The notes under the pieces were generated by a model that was not told where the DNA came from, did no database searches, and worked only from the letters and a program-made list of their open reading frames with translations. This document shows, piece after piece, positions 12,320-25,504 of a stretch of 64,000 nucleotides of DNA. The DNA is from Strigamia acuminata. Its lineage: Eukaryota > Arthropoda > Chilopoda > Geophilomorpha > Linotaeniidae. Location of the stretch: contig OX442315.1 in NCBI GenBank assembly GCA_949358305.1, positions 33,692,427 to 33,756,426 of the forward strand. The letters are read 5' to 3'. Both the position numbers and the translations under genes were made by a program. How positions within the stretch are numbered: the stretch's first letter is position 1; each line of letters opens with the position of its first letter.

Positions 12320-14935
12320 TTATTTATATGTAATCTCCAACGTATAAATCCTCATTAAATTAAACGCACCACTCTGACAATAGCACCCATCCCTCTACGA
12401 CATCATTTTTCCCATCTAAACATTCTAAACAGCCCCGAAACAAAGAAAAAAATGCCACCTCTGACCTTCCTTATTTCTGCCCCATCTATTACATTTATGC
12501 CTCATCCCTTGTCTTTCAAATAAACTCATCCCATTAAACAACAAACCCTCCCTCGATAAATCCTCCAAAATTTCTCCCATACCCCCTATCCCATCGCCTA
12601 GCAATCAAACTGATGAAAATATCGTGACGTCATCGCACGAGAGCGTCTTTAATAGACTAATGGCGCCAATAAATGTAAATCGCCAATTTGGCCGACCTCC
12701 CTCTCTCCCCCTTTTAGTAGCTAATTGATGGCTTATTTCCGAACTCGCCTGACACTCACTAATTTGGCCCTACACTCAACGCGCGACATGAGCAATCGAT
12801 AAAACTATCAAGAGCCGCCTGGCGGGGCGCATCTCTCTCTCCGCTCGCGTATTTTCCTTCCTTTGCGCACAATCCGACCTTTTTAAACATCGCGATGTTC
12901 CGACTCGCGCCCACCAACTCATTTTATTTGTTTAGAGCCGAATAATCGACTAATCGATCAATCGATAATTGCGAATCAAGTAGTGCACCGAAATCTCTTT
13001 TCAATTCAATTTTCCGATCATAAATTATGCAAACGGACAATCCTAATCTGTTTGATTGGATATCGATTGGCTATCGCCTGCATCGTGCTAATCAAGACTT
13101 TTATTGCAATTTAAGTGACGTATTAAGAAATTTTACGAAAAAAAAATTTTTTTTCACTTTTTGAAATCGAAAACAGAGAAAAATTCATGGAATTCAACAA
13201 TATATATACGAGTGTACAATAAATGCACACGTCACTCAATTTCGTGTCTTTATGTAATTTACTATATTGAAAACACGAAAGAAAAATATTCAGAGTTGAA
13301 AAATTCCAAGAAATAAATATTTAAAAAAAAAAAAAAAGTGCGCGTTTTTTGCGCGTCTCGGATGATTTAGTCGGATGCACTCCTAACGCCCCCCCAGCCC
13401 CACCCTAATCTAGCCCTCACCCCCTCGACGTCGGCAAAAATTTAATATTGTCTCTGGGGGTAATTTCCTTTATTTTTACTCGTGTTTTTCTTTTATCGCA
13501 TCGCAAATGACGTCATAAAAATTCAATTAGCGTTTAAATTAAATTGCGTATTCACCTTTCTCCATTTTTAACTACGACGTCACATCGCATCAACTTTAAC
13601 TTTTATTTAACACCCACGATTTTGCCAGCAGACGCGGGGAAATGAAAAATAGTCGAGAGGCGTTCATAAATCAACCAATTTGCTCACTCTTAGTTAAAGA
13701 GCAGGATCTTAATCTTAAACATCCTTAAAGTTTTGCCCAACCAAAATAACGTCGTAATTCATTCCCCACAACTGATTTCTCAGAAATCTTATCGAAATCC
13801 TCACAAAAAAAAAATTATATAATTTAAAAAAAGTGAAATGTTTCTCGAATTAATCAACAGGACCTCGCTATAACGAATTATTCAAATCACGACTTTAATT
13901 GTAAGAGTGAAATGGAATGGAAATAAATTTAAGCTCATTCATTTATCCCAACACGGATGAAATGTAATCAGATATTCGAGAATTTCTTCGTTTTTTTTCC
14001 TTCTCTGATGCCAATGCACCTCAACCCGATAGATTTGATGTAGAAAATAATAAATTAGTGATAAAAATCGTTGGAATAATTGGAGAAATTGTTTGCTTGG
14101 ATTTTTTCGTTTAATTTGCAATTTGTAGCTCGGTTTGCCACCTCGCATGTCATACCGGATACAGCAACATGTGTCCTACCCACGTGGTTTGGGTTTGTAA
14201 CGATACTGCATTCCCGCACATATTTTCATAAAAATGACTACAACCCCGCACCCTGGCGTCCCCACACCCCTAAAGAAAAAATGTGGTAATAAATATATTG
14301 TCCGTTACTAAGAGAATATAATTTATTACCACTGACGCTAAGATTTCGCTTAGTGGTCATTTTTTTTTTACATTTCACTAATTATCGCTATCGCTAAATG
14401 GTGTCAAATTAGCTAAAGAATCGCTTTTCACTGATATTTTTTCTTTTTTTTCCAATTTTTGTATTTTTTTGCCAATTTATTTCACAAAGTATGAATTTTC
14501 TTCGAATTCATTTCATTTTAAAAACAAAAATAAACAAATTGTATAAAATATAATTGAAAAATTGACGAACAAAATACCGTCTTGTATTAAAAATCATGTT
14601 TACACAGTATTTGGTAACTTACTGAGCGCTATAAAAACGTTTTGATTATGTCAGGAAAGTTATAATTAAGACTTTCCTTGTAATTATATCGTTATAAGAG
14701 TATAAGGTTACATAAACTTGGTTAGTTCTGTAGCAAAATTTTATCAGCGAGATTTAGATATTCAAAAATCCAGTGTGTAGTAAACACCAAGGTAACACAT
14801 GTCAAAGTTTACATAATAAAGAGATAGGTTCGAAGATTTATTGTGTAGATTTTATGGGATCTCTCGCATGTAAAGCATTTTAAATAGGTTGAATGCATAG
14901 CTGATCTTTTTGTAACTTTTAGTGATATTTTAAGA
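12320..14935. other. Non-coding, candidate enhancer island at 12.6-13.1 kb
   Basis: No gene. The interval 12,600-13,080 is low in repeats and dense in plausible factor sites: a CRE palindrome at 12,625-12,632, TAATTGATGG-type homeodomain sites and several ATCGAT steps. A further CRE is at 13,508-13,515. The remainder is AT-rich without signal. Assignment as enhancer is inference from motif density. Confidence 0.35.
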
Positions 14936-14938
14936 TCT

Positions 14939-15131
14939 CTAAGGATTTTTTGAGATTTCTATGGATTTCTTGAGATTTTCCTAATTTTTTTTTTAGATTT
15001 CTATGGATTTTTTGATACTTCTACAGATTTTTTGAGATTTCTATGGATTTCTTGAAATTTCTATGGAGTTCTTGAGATTTCTATGGATTTTTTGAGATTT
15101 CTATAGATTTTTGAGATTTCTATGGATTTTT
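14939..15131. repeat. 20-bp minisatellite
   Basis: Copies of a unit like GAGATTTCTATGGATTTTTT. The CTATGG step recurs at 15,001, 15,041, 15,061 and 15,081 (with variants at 15,021 and 15,101), giving a 20-bp period; the last step is 19 bp. Confidence 0.85.
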
Positions 15132-15139
15132 GGGATATC

Positions 15140-15790
15140 CAAAACAATTTATACATTCTAATTGATTTTATTTTCGATTTCCAACAAAATAACTAAACTT
15201 CTAGTTCATTTTATTGGGTTTTCCAACACAATTTTTGCAAATCTAAATTGATTTTCTTTAATTTACAACAAAAACATTACATTTCTAATAGATTCGATAA
15301 AATCTCCAACAGATTTAAAAAAAAATCCCTACCCATCATACACCTTCAAAACGATTTTTTCCACCCAATCTCACAATAAAAACGTTAACAAATTTAAATT
15401 TCCATCCTCCTCCAATACGATTTGCACATTTAAAACCAACTCAAACTCCCCACTAAACCAACCCAGAACCAAAAACAAAAAACCCAAAAAAAAAAAAAAA
15501 AAAAAAAAAAAAACCCATGTCAAAACAAAAGCAAAATCAAATATCTATCCCATGATACCTCAAAATTGAAATTGCATTACCCACAAAAAAAAATCCCTTT
15601 CGCTCAACTCTAAATAAAGAAATAGTTGATTAAAAAAATAAAAAATAAAAAAAAATAAGAAAAAAAAAAAATCCATTTACGAATTGATTCATTCCGACAT
15701 GATAAATTGAAAATTTATCTCCGCGTAAACACAATCAACCCCGTTACATCAAAAACCAATTACTCCACTAAAAGCACTTAAATCACGTGA
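15140..15790. other. LMO4 intron next to the splice donor
   Basis: AT-rich intron sequence just downstream (minus strand) of the LMO4 exon, with a poly-A run of about 27 bases starting near 15,487. No further features seen. Confidence 0.5.
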
Positions 15791-15795
15791 CTCAC

Positions 15796-16246
15796 CGGAT
15801 ATAGTCCGACTTGCAGAGTATCATGCCGGCCTTGGTGAAGCAGGAGCCACCAATGTCCGCGAGCGTGGCGCCACAGCACGAGCATTTGAGGCACGCCGTA
15901 TGCCAGTAGCGATCGAGCGCGTGCAACAGGAACCGATCGATGATTTTCCCTCCGCATCCGCCGCACGATCGCAGCGTTCCGTTCATGGCACCGGCCGAAC
16001 ACAGTCCGGACGTTGGACCGGCGCCGTGAGATGTGAGCATGTTGGGCCCCACGTGGCCCGTTTGTTGTTGATGATGTGGCGGGAGCGAGTCCACGACACC
16101 CACCGCTGATTGATTCGGGTTCATTATACCGGACACCTTCGGCCACGTGGCCCCGCCGCCTCGCCACCCGGCGACCGCCTCACCGACCACCGCCGCCACT
16201 GCAAAGCCGGCTGCGCACGATCACGTACGTTCGTCTCGCTGGATAC
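15796..16246 (-). CDS. LMO4: LMO4-type LIM-only protein, first coding exon (LIM domain 1)
   Basis: This minus-strand exon encodes the N-terminus and first LIM domain of a LIM-only transcriptional cofactor. Known LMO4 proteins bridge LDB-family proteins and nuclear partners and do not bind DNA. The best acceptor is the T-rich ...TTATTGACAG ending at 16,247; the donor is CG|GTGAGT after 15,796. Translation should start at the ATG at 16,124, because the frame has an in-frame TGA at 16,223-16,221 and no earlier ATG. The coding part is 329 nt: 109 codons plus two bases of a split Arg codon. A Ser/His/Gln-rich leader precedes a complete LIM1 with zinc ligands C54, C57, H75, C78, C81, C84, C104 and D107. 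The stretch CLKCSCC and the end GMILCKSDYI match LMO4 rather than LMO1-3. LIM2 is not in the window, so the gene is partial here and the downstream intron exceeds 15.7 kb. Confidence 0.9.
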
Positions 16247-16259
16247 CTGTCAATAAACA

Positions 16260-17270
16260 AATAAATAAGCCATTTAATAACCGTTTGCTCACCGTCACTC
16301 CGCCAAATTAACGACAATTAAACCTAATCTCTGCCAATTTGTTTGATCAATTCACATTTCACGTTTCTCTTCATCAAATATCGGTTGAACGCGCATTAAA
16401 TTTTACATTTTAATCAATTTTTATGTCGATTTCACCAGAAAAACAAACAAAAACCTTCCAATTTCCGTTAATTAATAAACACAAATCAAACAAACGATTA
16501 ATTTCTTATTAATAAAAAAATAAAAATTTTCGCAAAAATAAAAAATATAAAAAAATCATCGAAAATGTATGTCTGCAGGTAAAACTGAATAAACACACGT
16601 GACAACTCAAGGTGCAGAGAAGACGCGACGCGTGTGTTTCAAGTCCATTACCTCGACACAAATTTGTCAGAAGAAACTCCCGCTACAACGAAGCTGATCG
16701 TTTTTTATCGCCACTCCTCATCAGCAGCGGAGGCTTCGGTTACAGAAAACGCGGCTAAGTGGCCGTCGATTTTGTTGCCGGACCCTCGCAAGCTTTTTCC
16801 TTGATTGCTCTCGCCCACGATCTTTTGTTACTCGGCACGCGTCTCTTCGTTCTAACGGGGGCCATTTTCCTTCTCCGACGAACCCATTTCACCATTCGCT
16901 TCGTCCCCCCCACCCCCCACAATCACAGCGCGAGGAGGCACGAAAAGATAAGGCCGTACGAAGAAAGGAAAACGAAAAAAAAAAATATTTTTTTTTTTTT
17001 TTATTTTTTTTTTAAAAAAATAGAAAAAATAGAAAGAGAGAAAAAATTGCAGTGCTCCCTCTCACGGTGCTGTTGGCATTGCTGGCAATTAGCAACGATT
17101 TAATAGGTTCTTTAATTAAGAGTAACCAAGCGGAGATAGACGGAAAAACTGACAACGGTGTGTTCGTGAATGACGTCATGTGGGGTTATTCCTCGGATTG
17201 GTGTGGGCGAATTGAAATAAAGGTTTTATGTCGGATACAAAAATGTTGTTTGGGATTGACTCATTTTAAT
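16260..17270. other. Intron/5' flank upstream of LMO4 coding exon
   Basis: No gene supported. An island of mixed composition at 16,590-16,940 contains an E-box (CACGTG) and a GCCATTTT motif. It is followed by an A/T homopolymer-rich patch near 16,975-17,030 and a CRE palindrome at 17,171-17,178. ORFs here lack domains. Confidence 0.4.
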
Positions 17271-17379
17271 ATAATTTTAGTCGTTTTTAAGCAATTCTAG
17301 CCATTCTTATAAAATTTTAAGTAATTTTAGTCACTTTTAGTCATTTTTATGCAATATCAGATACGTTTTCAAAGCAGTT

Positions 17380-17530
17380 AGTCATTTTTATGTGATTTTA
17401 GTCATGTCATAAATAATTTTAGTCTTTTCATATGCAATTTTAGTCATGTCATAAATAATTTTAGTCCTTTCACATGCAATTTTCGTCATGTCATGTACAA
17501 TTTTAATCATTTCATGCACAATTTTAGTTA
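17380..17530. repeat. 42-bp minisatellite
   Basis: GTCATGTCAT recurs at 17,401, 17,443 and (as GTCATGTCATG) 17,485, a 42-bp period; degenerate related units with TTTTAGTCATTTTTATG extend left to about 17,270. Confidence 0.8.
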
Positions 17531-17569
17531 TTTTTAGGGCAATTTTATGGTCATTTTGTTTGTTTAGTG

Positions 17570-20500
17570 CTAAATGACCATAAATCTAAGTTGTATCTTA
17601 TTAAATCTAAAAACCGACCCCTAAAACATGACTATACATTTTTAAATATTTGTTCCACACTAATTATAGCCTGTTTATATTGATTAATGGTCCTCTAAAG
17701 ACGGTAAAAATCAATTAGCCCTTAAAGGGTTCATAACATTAAAAATTTTCCACTCTAATTTTGTTGAATTTTTCATTCGACCTAGAAAAATAAGAAAATC
17801 AATAATGTTTCATTAACGAATAATATGTAATTTCAACAACCAAATTAAAAGCAATAAGCGAAATTACAAATTACACACAACACAAACAATTTGTATTGTC
17901 AGTTACACATTTTCCGCCACTATCACTTCCTGGCGCTGCTCATACCACGAGCCAACTCATCTGTTATTAAACGACTAATATAAAATTGCTCCTACATCAT
18001 AAACCACATATTAACGCTCCTTGATACATTTCTGACCAATCAGAAACCAGTTTCTTATATGATTGCAACATTCCATCACGGAAAACTATTCAGTTTAGAA
18101 AAACCTGATACAAACTCTGCAATTTGCGACATAAATTTCATAACCCATAAGGCCATAGGAGGCAAATGAGGGGTCTGGAAAGAGTTGCCAACTTTCCAAA
18201 ATTAAAATCGGAGATTAGAACCTTATCCAGGGGTTCGCGACCCAAAATTTAAAAACACATTTTCCTGGTGACCCAACTACCGGATATCGACTATAATGGT
18301 TGTGTTTGCAATGTAGTTCAGAGTTATAACCGCGAGAAAAAACGAGATTTGCTAATATTGGTTGTACCGATGTTCCTTGACATGATTTTTGCAGCAATGG
18401 GTGCGTTCAATCTCAAATGGATTTCTTTAATTTAGCTGATTTTCTTGATTTCTGGAGACAGGAAATGATGATTTTCACGTCGTCAATTGGAAATCGGATT
18501 TCTGAAAATCCACGTGCAGGGTCGCTTTCTTGATTTTCTTGATTTTCAGCCATCTTGATTGTTCTTCTGTACAAATGCAAGGTTGCTTAAGAGAGAGGGG
18601 GTTATCAATCAGATCAATTTAAGAGGTAAAATATAGGCCTCGGCCCGGGGAGATACGACAATCACATTCAGCAGATCAGAGATTCGAATCTTTCAAAAGT
18701 TTTTTTAGATTCGGATTCAGATTCGAAAGATTCGGAAAAAAGGTTCGAAAGAGATTTCAAGGAATTTTAAATAAGATTAAATAGGATTTGCAAAAATTCC
18801 AATGAGACTCGACAGATTCGAAAGGATTCCGAAAGATTCGTAACTGAACAGAGTTCCAATATTCACTCGGATGGAGTTGTGTTCACACCAAAATGTGATG
18901 CGCAACAATGGAATGCTACAGACTGCTGACATTAATTAATGAATTCCAATCCGAATCCAATCGTCGAATCGAGTTGTGGGAACTCGATTGACGAACGGAG
19001 TTGTTGGGCACACGGATCTAGATCCGTGAACCAAGTTCAGTGTTCACAACAATCTTGGATCTAGATCCGCAGCTTCGGATGAGATCCAAAAGCTTTGTAT
19101 GAACATGGTATTAGGTGGCGGAACGGTAGCAACTTGTGGACAAGCATCAATCCACGGACCACTACGGAGAAGCCAGATTTAGTCTAACTTAATAATATTA
19201 AACGATTATGATTAAGATTAAGGAATTCGATTTGCTACGTCAGAGATTCGGAAGAATGTTTATCGGTTGATCTATCGGAAACAAAACATTAAAGCAAAAA
19301 AGACTATAGGTCCGGATCTCCGGAAGAAACCCGATCAAGATTTCCAGCAAACAAAAATGCAGACATCTTTCTTTCTTCCAGCCCATAAACACTCAAAACA
19401 GCATCAAAACCACATTTATCTCCCTACACACAGCCTAACTGTTATTCAACGACAACAATCATTGCACACACCTTTAACTACCCATTTTCTAAAGCGAAAG
19501 AAAAGCAATAAAAGAAACCTTTCAAACTTAAACCCCGCGGTAGTAAACCCTCATCCAGACGGTCGAATTAGACTCAAATTAGCATATATCATCAACGAAG
19601 CGCGAGAAAGAAAGATAGAGGGGAGAACATAGAGGGATAAAAAAAAATATAAAAAATTCACTTCCCGCCATGCACCAATCAGCCCAAGTGGCCGAGCACC
19701 TTAGGCAGGCGATAGCAATTACAGCGTTCATTAAGTGTCCTCCCTTCCCTTATTATCCTCATTAAGGCCCCTTCCGCAATTGGGTCCATCTGCATAACAC
19801 AGGCACCCTAATTGGCGCCCTTATAACGAGGTTGTCCTCCTCTCCCGTCCCTTCCAGCACCCCCTCAACCTCATTAGAACCATAAGGGACTTGCCCACGT
19901 GACCCGGGGGTCGGATAATGAGCGTGGGAGACGACAACACCAAAACCTTGTGGCGAATTACTGCGACCTCGATACAAGGACCAGACAAACTCGACAAAGT
20001 GGGTTCAGTCATCGAGGTCGTCGGTCAAACGCAGGTGAGCTACGTCAAAATGGAGGTCTCGAAACGACTCCAATTTCTCAAAATAAACCTTTTTTCGCGC
20101 CATTTTGTGACGTCAGAACGGTGGAAATTGCAGACGGGGACTGAAACATCGCGAAACGCCATTTTTTCCTTCGAACAATCACAGATGTGACGTTATTTGA
20201 TGGCTTCTGATTGGCTGTGGGAAAAAACGGCGCGGAGAAACAGAAAATAATCCTATCCGAAAATCCGCATTTATTACGGGAAGTGACGTCATTTTGAGGC
20301 GCGTGTGCGTATGTGCGAGCCCCCTTAAGAATGAATAAATCGTCGCCAAATCAACCAAACAGTCGCGTGTTGTATCGGCGTCATTTGCGAACGTTCCCGC
20401 CCGAACGACGAGAATATTTACTCCTATTTTTCGTCGCGTTTCGTCGCGTGACGCATTGCGTTTATTCACAATAAAGGATATTCGAGAGGAATTAATTTGA

Positions 20501-23400
20501 CGTCATTTTTCGAGAGTGTGCAAACGCGGGTTTTAAACAGCTTAATCAATTATCTTGTAACGAGGTTTTTAAATTGCACTCTTTGTAACCATAGTAACGG
20601 AAGCACAAGAAAACAGGGAATAAAATAAAAGCAGCCAACTATTGTGCACAAGGGAACCTTTATTCATTAACAGTCTCTGACGTCACGCAGTTCAATTTGC
20701 CACAAGGGCTAGAAGAGAAGGGGAAGGGGGCTGGGCGAAGTTAACTAATTAAATAGCTTATTCGAGAATGCCGTTCTAATAGATTAAAGGAATACGCCTC
20801 GACACGACTAAACCAATAAAATGCAATTACATTTAAGCATTTGGCACGGAGTCGTTTTAAATGAGAAAATGTCATTTTTCAAAAACATTTTTTGAATTTA
20901 AATCTAAAAAATTAAATTTTACAAATAATTATTTTTATTTTTTCTTTTTGTTTCTCTTTGCTCGAAAACAATCACAATCGTGTAAAGAATTTGACTCACA
21001 ATCGGCAAAAATGTCAATAAACACTGCTATAGCATGTTGGGATATCAATACAAGACATTCTGAAGACGCGCGTGTCTCTTTGTTGGTTTATTTCAGTTAT
21101 TTTAGTCCATCACAAAAAAAAACGTTTTAAAATGTGAAGAAAAATGTAAACATGTTCAAACGGATTGATCGTGTGTTTAAAAATTTTGGGCACTGGCCAG
21201 ATGGGGCCCTAGCTAGTGACTAGCCACAAACATGGGGCCTGTGAATAAAATAAAATCCATAAATGCACAAAGCATACAAGTAGATTTTTTTTTTAACATT
21301 TATTATTTACATTGCAACATATAAATATTTCTATTTTTTAAAAATACTATCCCATAATTTCATTTTTTGTTGCCAAGTGGCCCCCTAACCCTCTTTGACT
21401 GAATAAAGACCAAATTTGCCACTATCAGGGAGTGGATTGATAGTTTTTCTTAGTTCTCAAAGGACCCCATGCAGCGGCAGGGCCCAGAAATTCCAAAGGG
21501 TTGAAAAAGGGGCCCCAAAGAGACAGAAAAGCCTATCGGAATCACCTGGCGACAGAATACGTGACTTTGGAGCCATCAATGATGATTTAACATGGGATCC
21601 TATGAGGGTGCGGACGACAACAAGAGTAAAAATCCAAATTCATTCCGTCAATTCATTCCGTGTCCGAGATTCCCCCCCCCCCCACAAGTGATTCTCTAAT
21701 TAACTCTGAATCTTCATTACAAAATCGCATCTCTCTCTCCTCTCTACCTCCGACAACTTGTAATTCAATTTTCAACAACATAAAACACAGTTTGCATCGC
21801 GTGGAAATTTCCTCTCTGCAGCTTAAGGCGGTCAAATAATAAGGAGAATGAAAGGTGAGAAGTGGAAAAGGAAAGTGCTGTGGACGCGAATCACTAATGA
21901 CTTGTCGATACAATTTCCCGCTCAAAATTGTTTACTCCCACGAGGAATCCCCACAGCGCGCAACCCGATCAGCACCACTCACCAAACTCTCAGACCCATC
22001 TCCGATTCCCCTTTTCCTCGCAAAACCAAAATCTCGCGCCGAACAACATCCGCGCCGAAACAAACCCAAACGCCAAACCGCACGTGTTCGCTCGCCTCGT
22101 TTAATGAGTCGAGGTGTGCGAGACATTTGTAAAAACGCTCCAATTAAGATACCAGAACAGCTCCTCTTATCTATTAGCACGCCATTTTGAGTTATGGTCA
22201 TCACGTGACATTGTAAATGCCTTTGTAAACACGGCCTGCCTCCCCACCTGGCGATCAAAAGTCGAACCGCCCTTAAATACACGTCACCCATTACCATTGG
22301 GTTATAAAACCATTGAGACGCGAAAAGGGGAACGCGGAGATGAATGAATCAAAGGAACGAGGGTGCCACAGAGTTAGGCTTTCTCTTTTCCCGCCTTTTT
22401 TTCAATTCCCGGTTCCCGGTACCAAAATGGCCGGTATTAAAAACAAATATCGTTGGCGCAAAATTCCAATTTTTAATTGAATTGTTGTGTTTCCCCGTCA
22501 GACCGTCACTCGCTATTATCCTCAATCAAACGTGACCTTGGAAAGAGCCAATTTTTGCACCTGGAAAAGACACTCAACACAAGGACACGTGAATGGACGC
22601 TAGACTGAAAGAAAAGGTGCGGAAAAAAGGAGGAGGGGTGGCGGCGATCGGAGATAACACCTGTGGAACTCTGGTGGAACTAGGGGGGTGGGGGTGCCGC
22701 GAAAATAAGTGACAGAAACGAGCACGAGGAGGGTTTTGAAGGTGTGAGGTATTTGTGTAGACCCAAATGAATGACAGCCATTACAGTGTCACGTTACTGG
22801 TTTCCAAGGCCAGGGTTGGGCCGTGGAAGGTGGAGGGCTGCGAGGCGGGGAGAAAGGTCACGTGACCGAGCACACCGAGGGACTCCTCGCGCTTGATCCT
22901 GTCCTAATGAGGCTCCGTGAAAGGGCGCAACACACCCTACTCGAGCGGTGATCCGTCTCTGACACTTGTCAATTGTAGCTTCAACAAAAGGTCCAAGGGG
23001 AGGAGATGAAGGGAATTGGGATGTGGGGAGGTGGAAAAAGACGCTTGTTCCTTCATTAGCGAGTGAAAAGGTTGCGAGTGTCGGGATTTCGAGCCCTAAT
23101 TAGTAATTACAAATATGGTCGCATAAATGAATTGATTAATTGGTCATTTAATTGCATCCTGATGCTCGCTCGTGCGCAAAGTCTAGACTGCTTGCGAGAA
23201 ATCTCTTATTGGTGCATGCGGCGGAATTTCGTAAAACTTTTCGGATTTGCTCGATTTTTATCGATCGGTTCGAGGGAAATGAATCAAATTAATTTAAATC
23301 GATTCTCTTAATTCTTCTGATTAAATTCTACTGTAAAAGAATTGAAGGTTAATTGTGGCAATTTAAACAGCGCCGAATGACTCATAAAGCACATTAGGCA
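17570..23400. other. Long non-coding stretch with CRE-rich island
   Basis: No supported gene. Around 18,230-18,290 the sequence GGGGTTCGCGACCC resembles ends of hAT-type non-autonomous elements. 18,660-19,100 is full of GATTCGAA- and GGATCTAGATCC-type short palindromes of unknown origin. The segment 19,680-20,700 is GC-balanced and carries four perfect CREs (20,108, 20,284, 20,498, 20,678), a strong candidate enhancer. 22,000-23,300 is a second GC-balanced, E-box-containing island. 21,180-21,560 contains GGGGCCC-rich fragments related in style to the array at 23.4 kb. Confidence 0.4.
20108..20685. promoter_or_regulatory. Cluster of four CRE palindromes (candidate enhancer)
   Basis: TGACGTCA occurs exactly at 20,108-20,115, 20,284-20,291, 20,498-20,505 and 20,678-20,685, two of them flanked by ATTTT and GCCATTTT motifs. 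Perfect CREs bind CREB/ATF-family bZIP factors in animals. Four in under 600 bp in 64 kb of AT-rich sequence is far above chance. The likely target is LMO4, 4 kb away, but this is inference. Confidence 0.5.
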
Positions 23401-23408
23401 TGTTCCTA

Positions 23409-24070
23409 GGGGCCCACACAACCTCTGGGGCCCCAAACTTCTATTATTTTGCCAGAAATTAATTTTTCAACTCTTAAAAGTAGAATTTCTTGCTTAAAAT
23501 GGTCAGTTTTCGTCAAATAAGTGCAATTGAGCACCTAAAAACTGCACTTTTGATACCCAGTCTGACAATAAGGGGCCCACAGAATCTGTAGGGCCCCAAA
23601 TTTTTCCAGAAATTAATATTTCCACTCAAAAAAGTACAATATTTCGCTTAAAACGGTCATTTTTCGTCAAATAAGTGCATTTGAGCACCTAACAACTGCA
23701 CTTTTGGTACCCAGTAGGACTACAAGGGGCCCACAGAACCTCTGGGGCCCCAAATTTTGCCAGAAATTAATTTTTCCACTCAAAAAAGTACAATTTTTCG
23801 CTTAAAACGGTTATTTTTCGTCAAATAAGTGCATTCGAGCACCTAAAAACTGCACTTTTAGTACCCAGTCTGACAATAAAGGGCCCACAGAATCTCTAGA
23901 GCCCCAAATTTTTCCCAAAAATTAATTTTTTCACTCAAAAAGTACAATTTTTTGCTTAAAATGATCATTTTTCGTCAAACAAGTGCATTTGAGCACCTAA
24001 CAACTGCACTTTTCGTCCCCAGTCCGACTACAAGGGCCCCCAAGGTGCCCGCACTTCGGGGCCCCTAAAG
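23409..24070. repeat. Tandem array of about 154-bp units, GGGGCCC-anchored
   Basis: Four to five diverged copies of a unit that starts GGGGCCCACAGAA and includes AAGTACAATTTTTCGCTTAA and GAGCACCTAAAAACTGCACT. The anchors lie at 23,409, 23,572, 23,726, about 23,880 and about 24,033, spacing 163, 154, 154 and 153 bp. The unit carries stops in the frames checked, so it is a satellite-like repeat rather than a repetitive protein. Confidence 0.85.
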
Positions 24071-24079
24071 ATACAGCTT

Positions 24080-25470
24080 ATCAGCCGCCCACAGATCCTA
24101 CAAATCCAACTTCCGCAAAACTCCGTGCCATCCAGTTTCCTATTTGGGCAACTGCGACCTTCGAGTGGAACGAACGAGGAAGATCCGCCGAAAACTATTG
24201 GTTGGCATCAAACAATAACCGAAAAGACACGACCACACCTGGCATTTGTGTGTGTAAACAGCCCAAAGGCACCCAGGCGTCGGAGGGTCGAGCGAGGGGA
24301 CCCTAGGTTGTTCCTACACTCCTGACAAACGCGTTAGAACGAAAATAAATCAGTCGTTTGTGATCAGACAGGTAAATAACACGGATATCAACACAGCTGA
24401 CACATCAATTATGAGTCAGAGGACTCGCCCTGTCATCGCCCGGCGACTCCCCATTCAACAAATTAATAATACTTACACACCAGTCACCACTCAAAACATA
24501 AAACACCGCGAGAGAAAAAAACCATCCAGCAGTTGACCGCGTTTAAGGAAAGAGTTGAGGCCAAGGTGAACATCCATAACCTTGAAAAACACCTCCCCAC
24601 AAAAAAGTGACCTCGGGGGACCTCGAAACGCTATTTCGAGCGTCCCTGCTGACAATTAGAGGCCTTTTCAACAAAGCAAACGTTGACAACAGAGATGGCT
24701 TTTCCGCAGCACACAAAAATGCAGTAAAACGACAAAGAATAACATGAGAGAGGGAATTCAAGTGGGATGTTTTGCCTGCGTTCCATCGCGCGGTTTTTTG
24801 CCTCGCGCTCCCTACCCTGGTCTGCAATGGCATGTATACATCGCGCTCGGGCACGAAAAGGAGGGAGACATTGATTTTTTTTTTTAAAGCTTTCACAGAA
24901 AATCCCTACTCATGTTTCTCTTTGCTTCTTGTCTATCAGCAACGCGGGGGTGGTGGACGCTGGGGCAAGTTGAAAAACGTTGATTACTCGGTCGACACAG
25001 GTAAATTATTATTATAAAAAAAAAATTAATTTTTTTTTTTCAATTAAAAATGAGAAAAACATTTTTTTTTTAAATAACAAAGAAAAGATGCTTTGCTGCA
25101 TTGCTCGCACCTATTGTGACAAATTAAGCAATTTTTCACTTTTTAATCCTATTATCATCATTATAGACTTAAAAAATTAAAGGAAAAAGATTAGATCCAA
25201 TTTTTTTTGCTTACTAGAACGTCGTGCAATGTATTTACGAAAGGATAATAAATCTGCCAAAAAATCCCAATTACAGGCATTAGAGGGCATCCACAATCTA
25301 TTTCATACTCCCAACTTCGAATACCAATTTTGCATACAATTTAAGCTTTATCGGATCGTTTAAACCACTCAGGGTGCTCGATTAGACAAAACAGACAAAA
25401 AATGACAGCTACCGTATAAATAATCTAACAGAACGCGAGAAACCCGTTCAACGCCCGTTTAAATTGACAA
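24080..25470. other. Non-coding stretch, no gene seen
   Basis: 24,100-24,980 is GC-balanced, the rest AT-rich. ORFs up to 117 codons lack recognisable domains. No repeats or RNA genes were noticed. Confidence 0.4.
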
Positions 25471-25504
25471 AAACGACTCAATTCAATTTGTAAATTAAAC
25501 AAAT

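Noticed and set aside
1-15790. Second LIM domain exon of LMO4
   Set aside because: I looked for a minus-strand CxxC...HxxC pattern following an LFG start and found none; it must lie outside the window or is too diverged to see by eye.
15778-16167. Alternative minus-strand ORF overlapping the LMO4 exon
   Set aside because: Shifted-frame shadow; only the LMO4 frame has the LIM zinc ligands.
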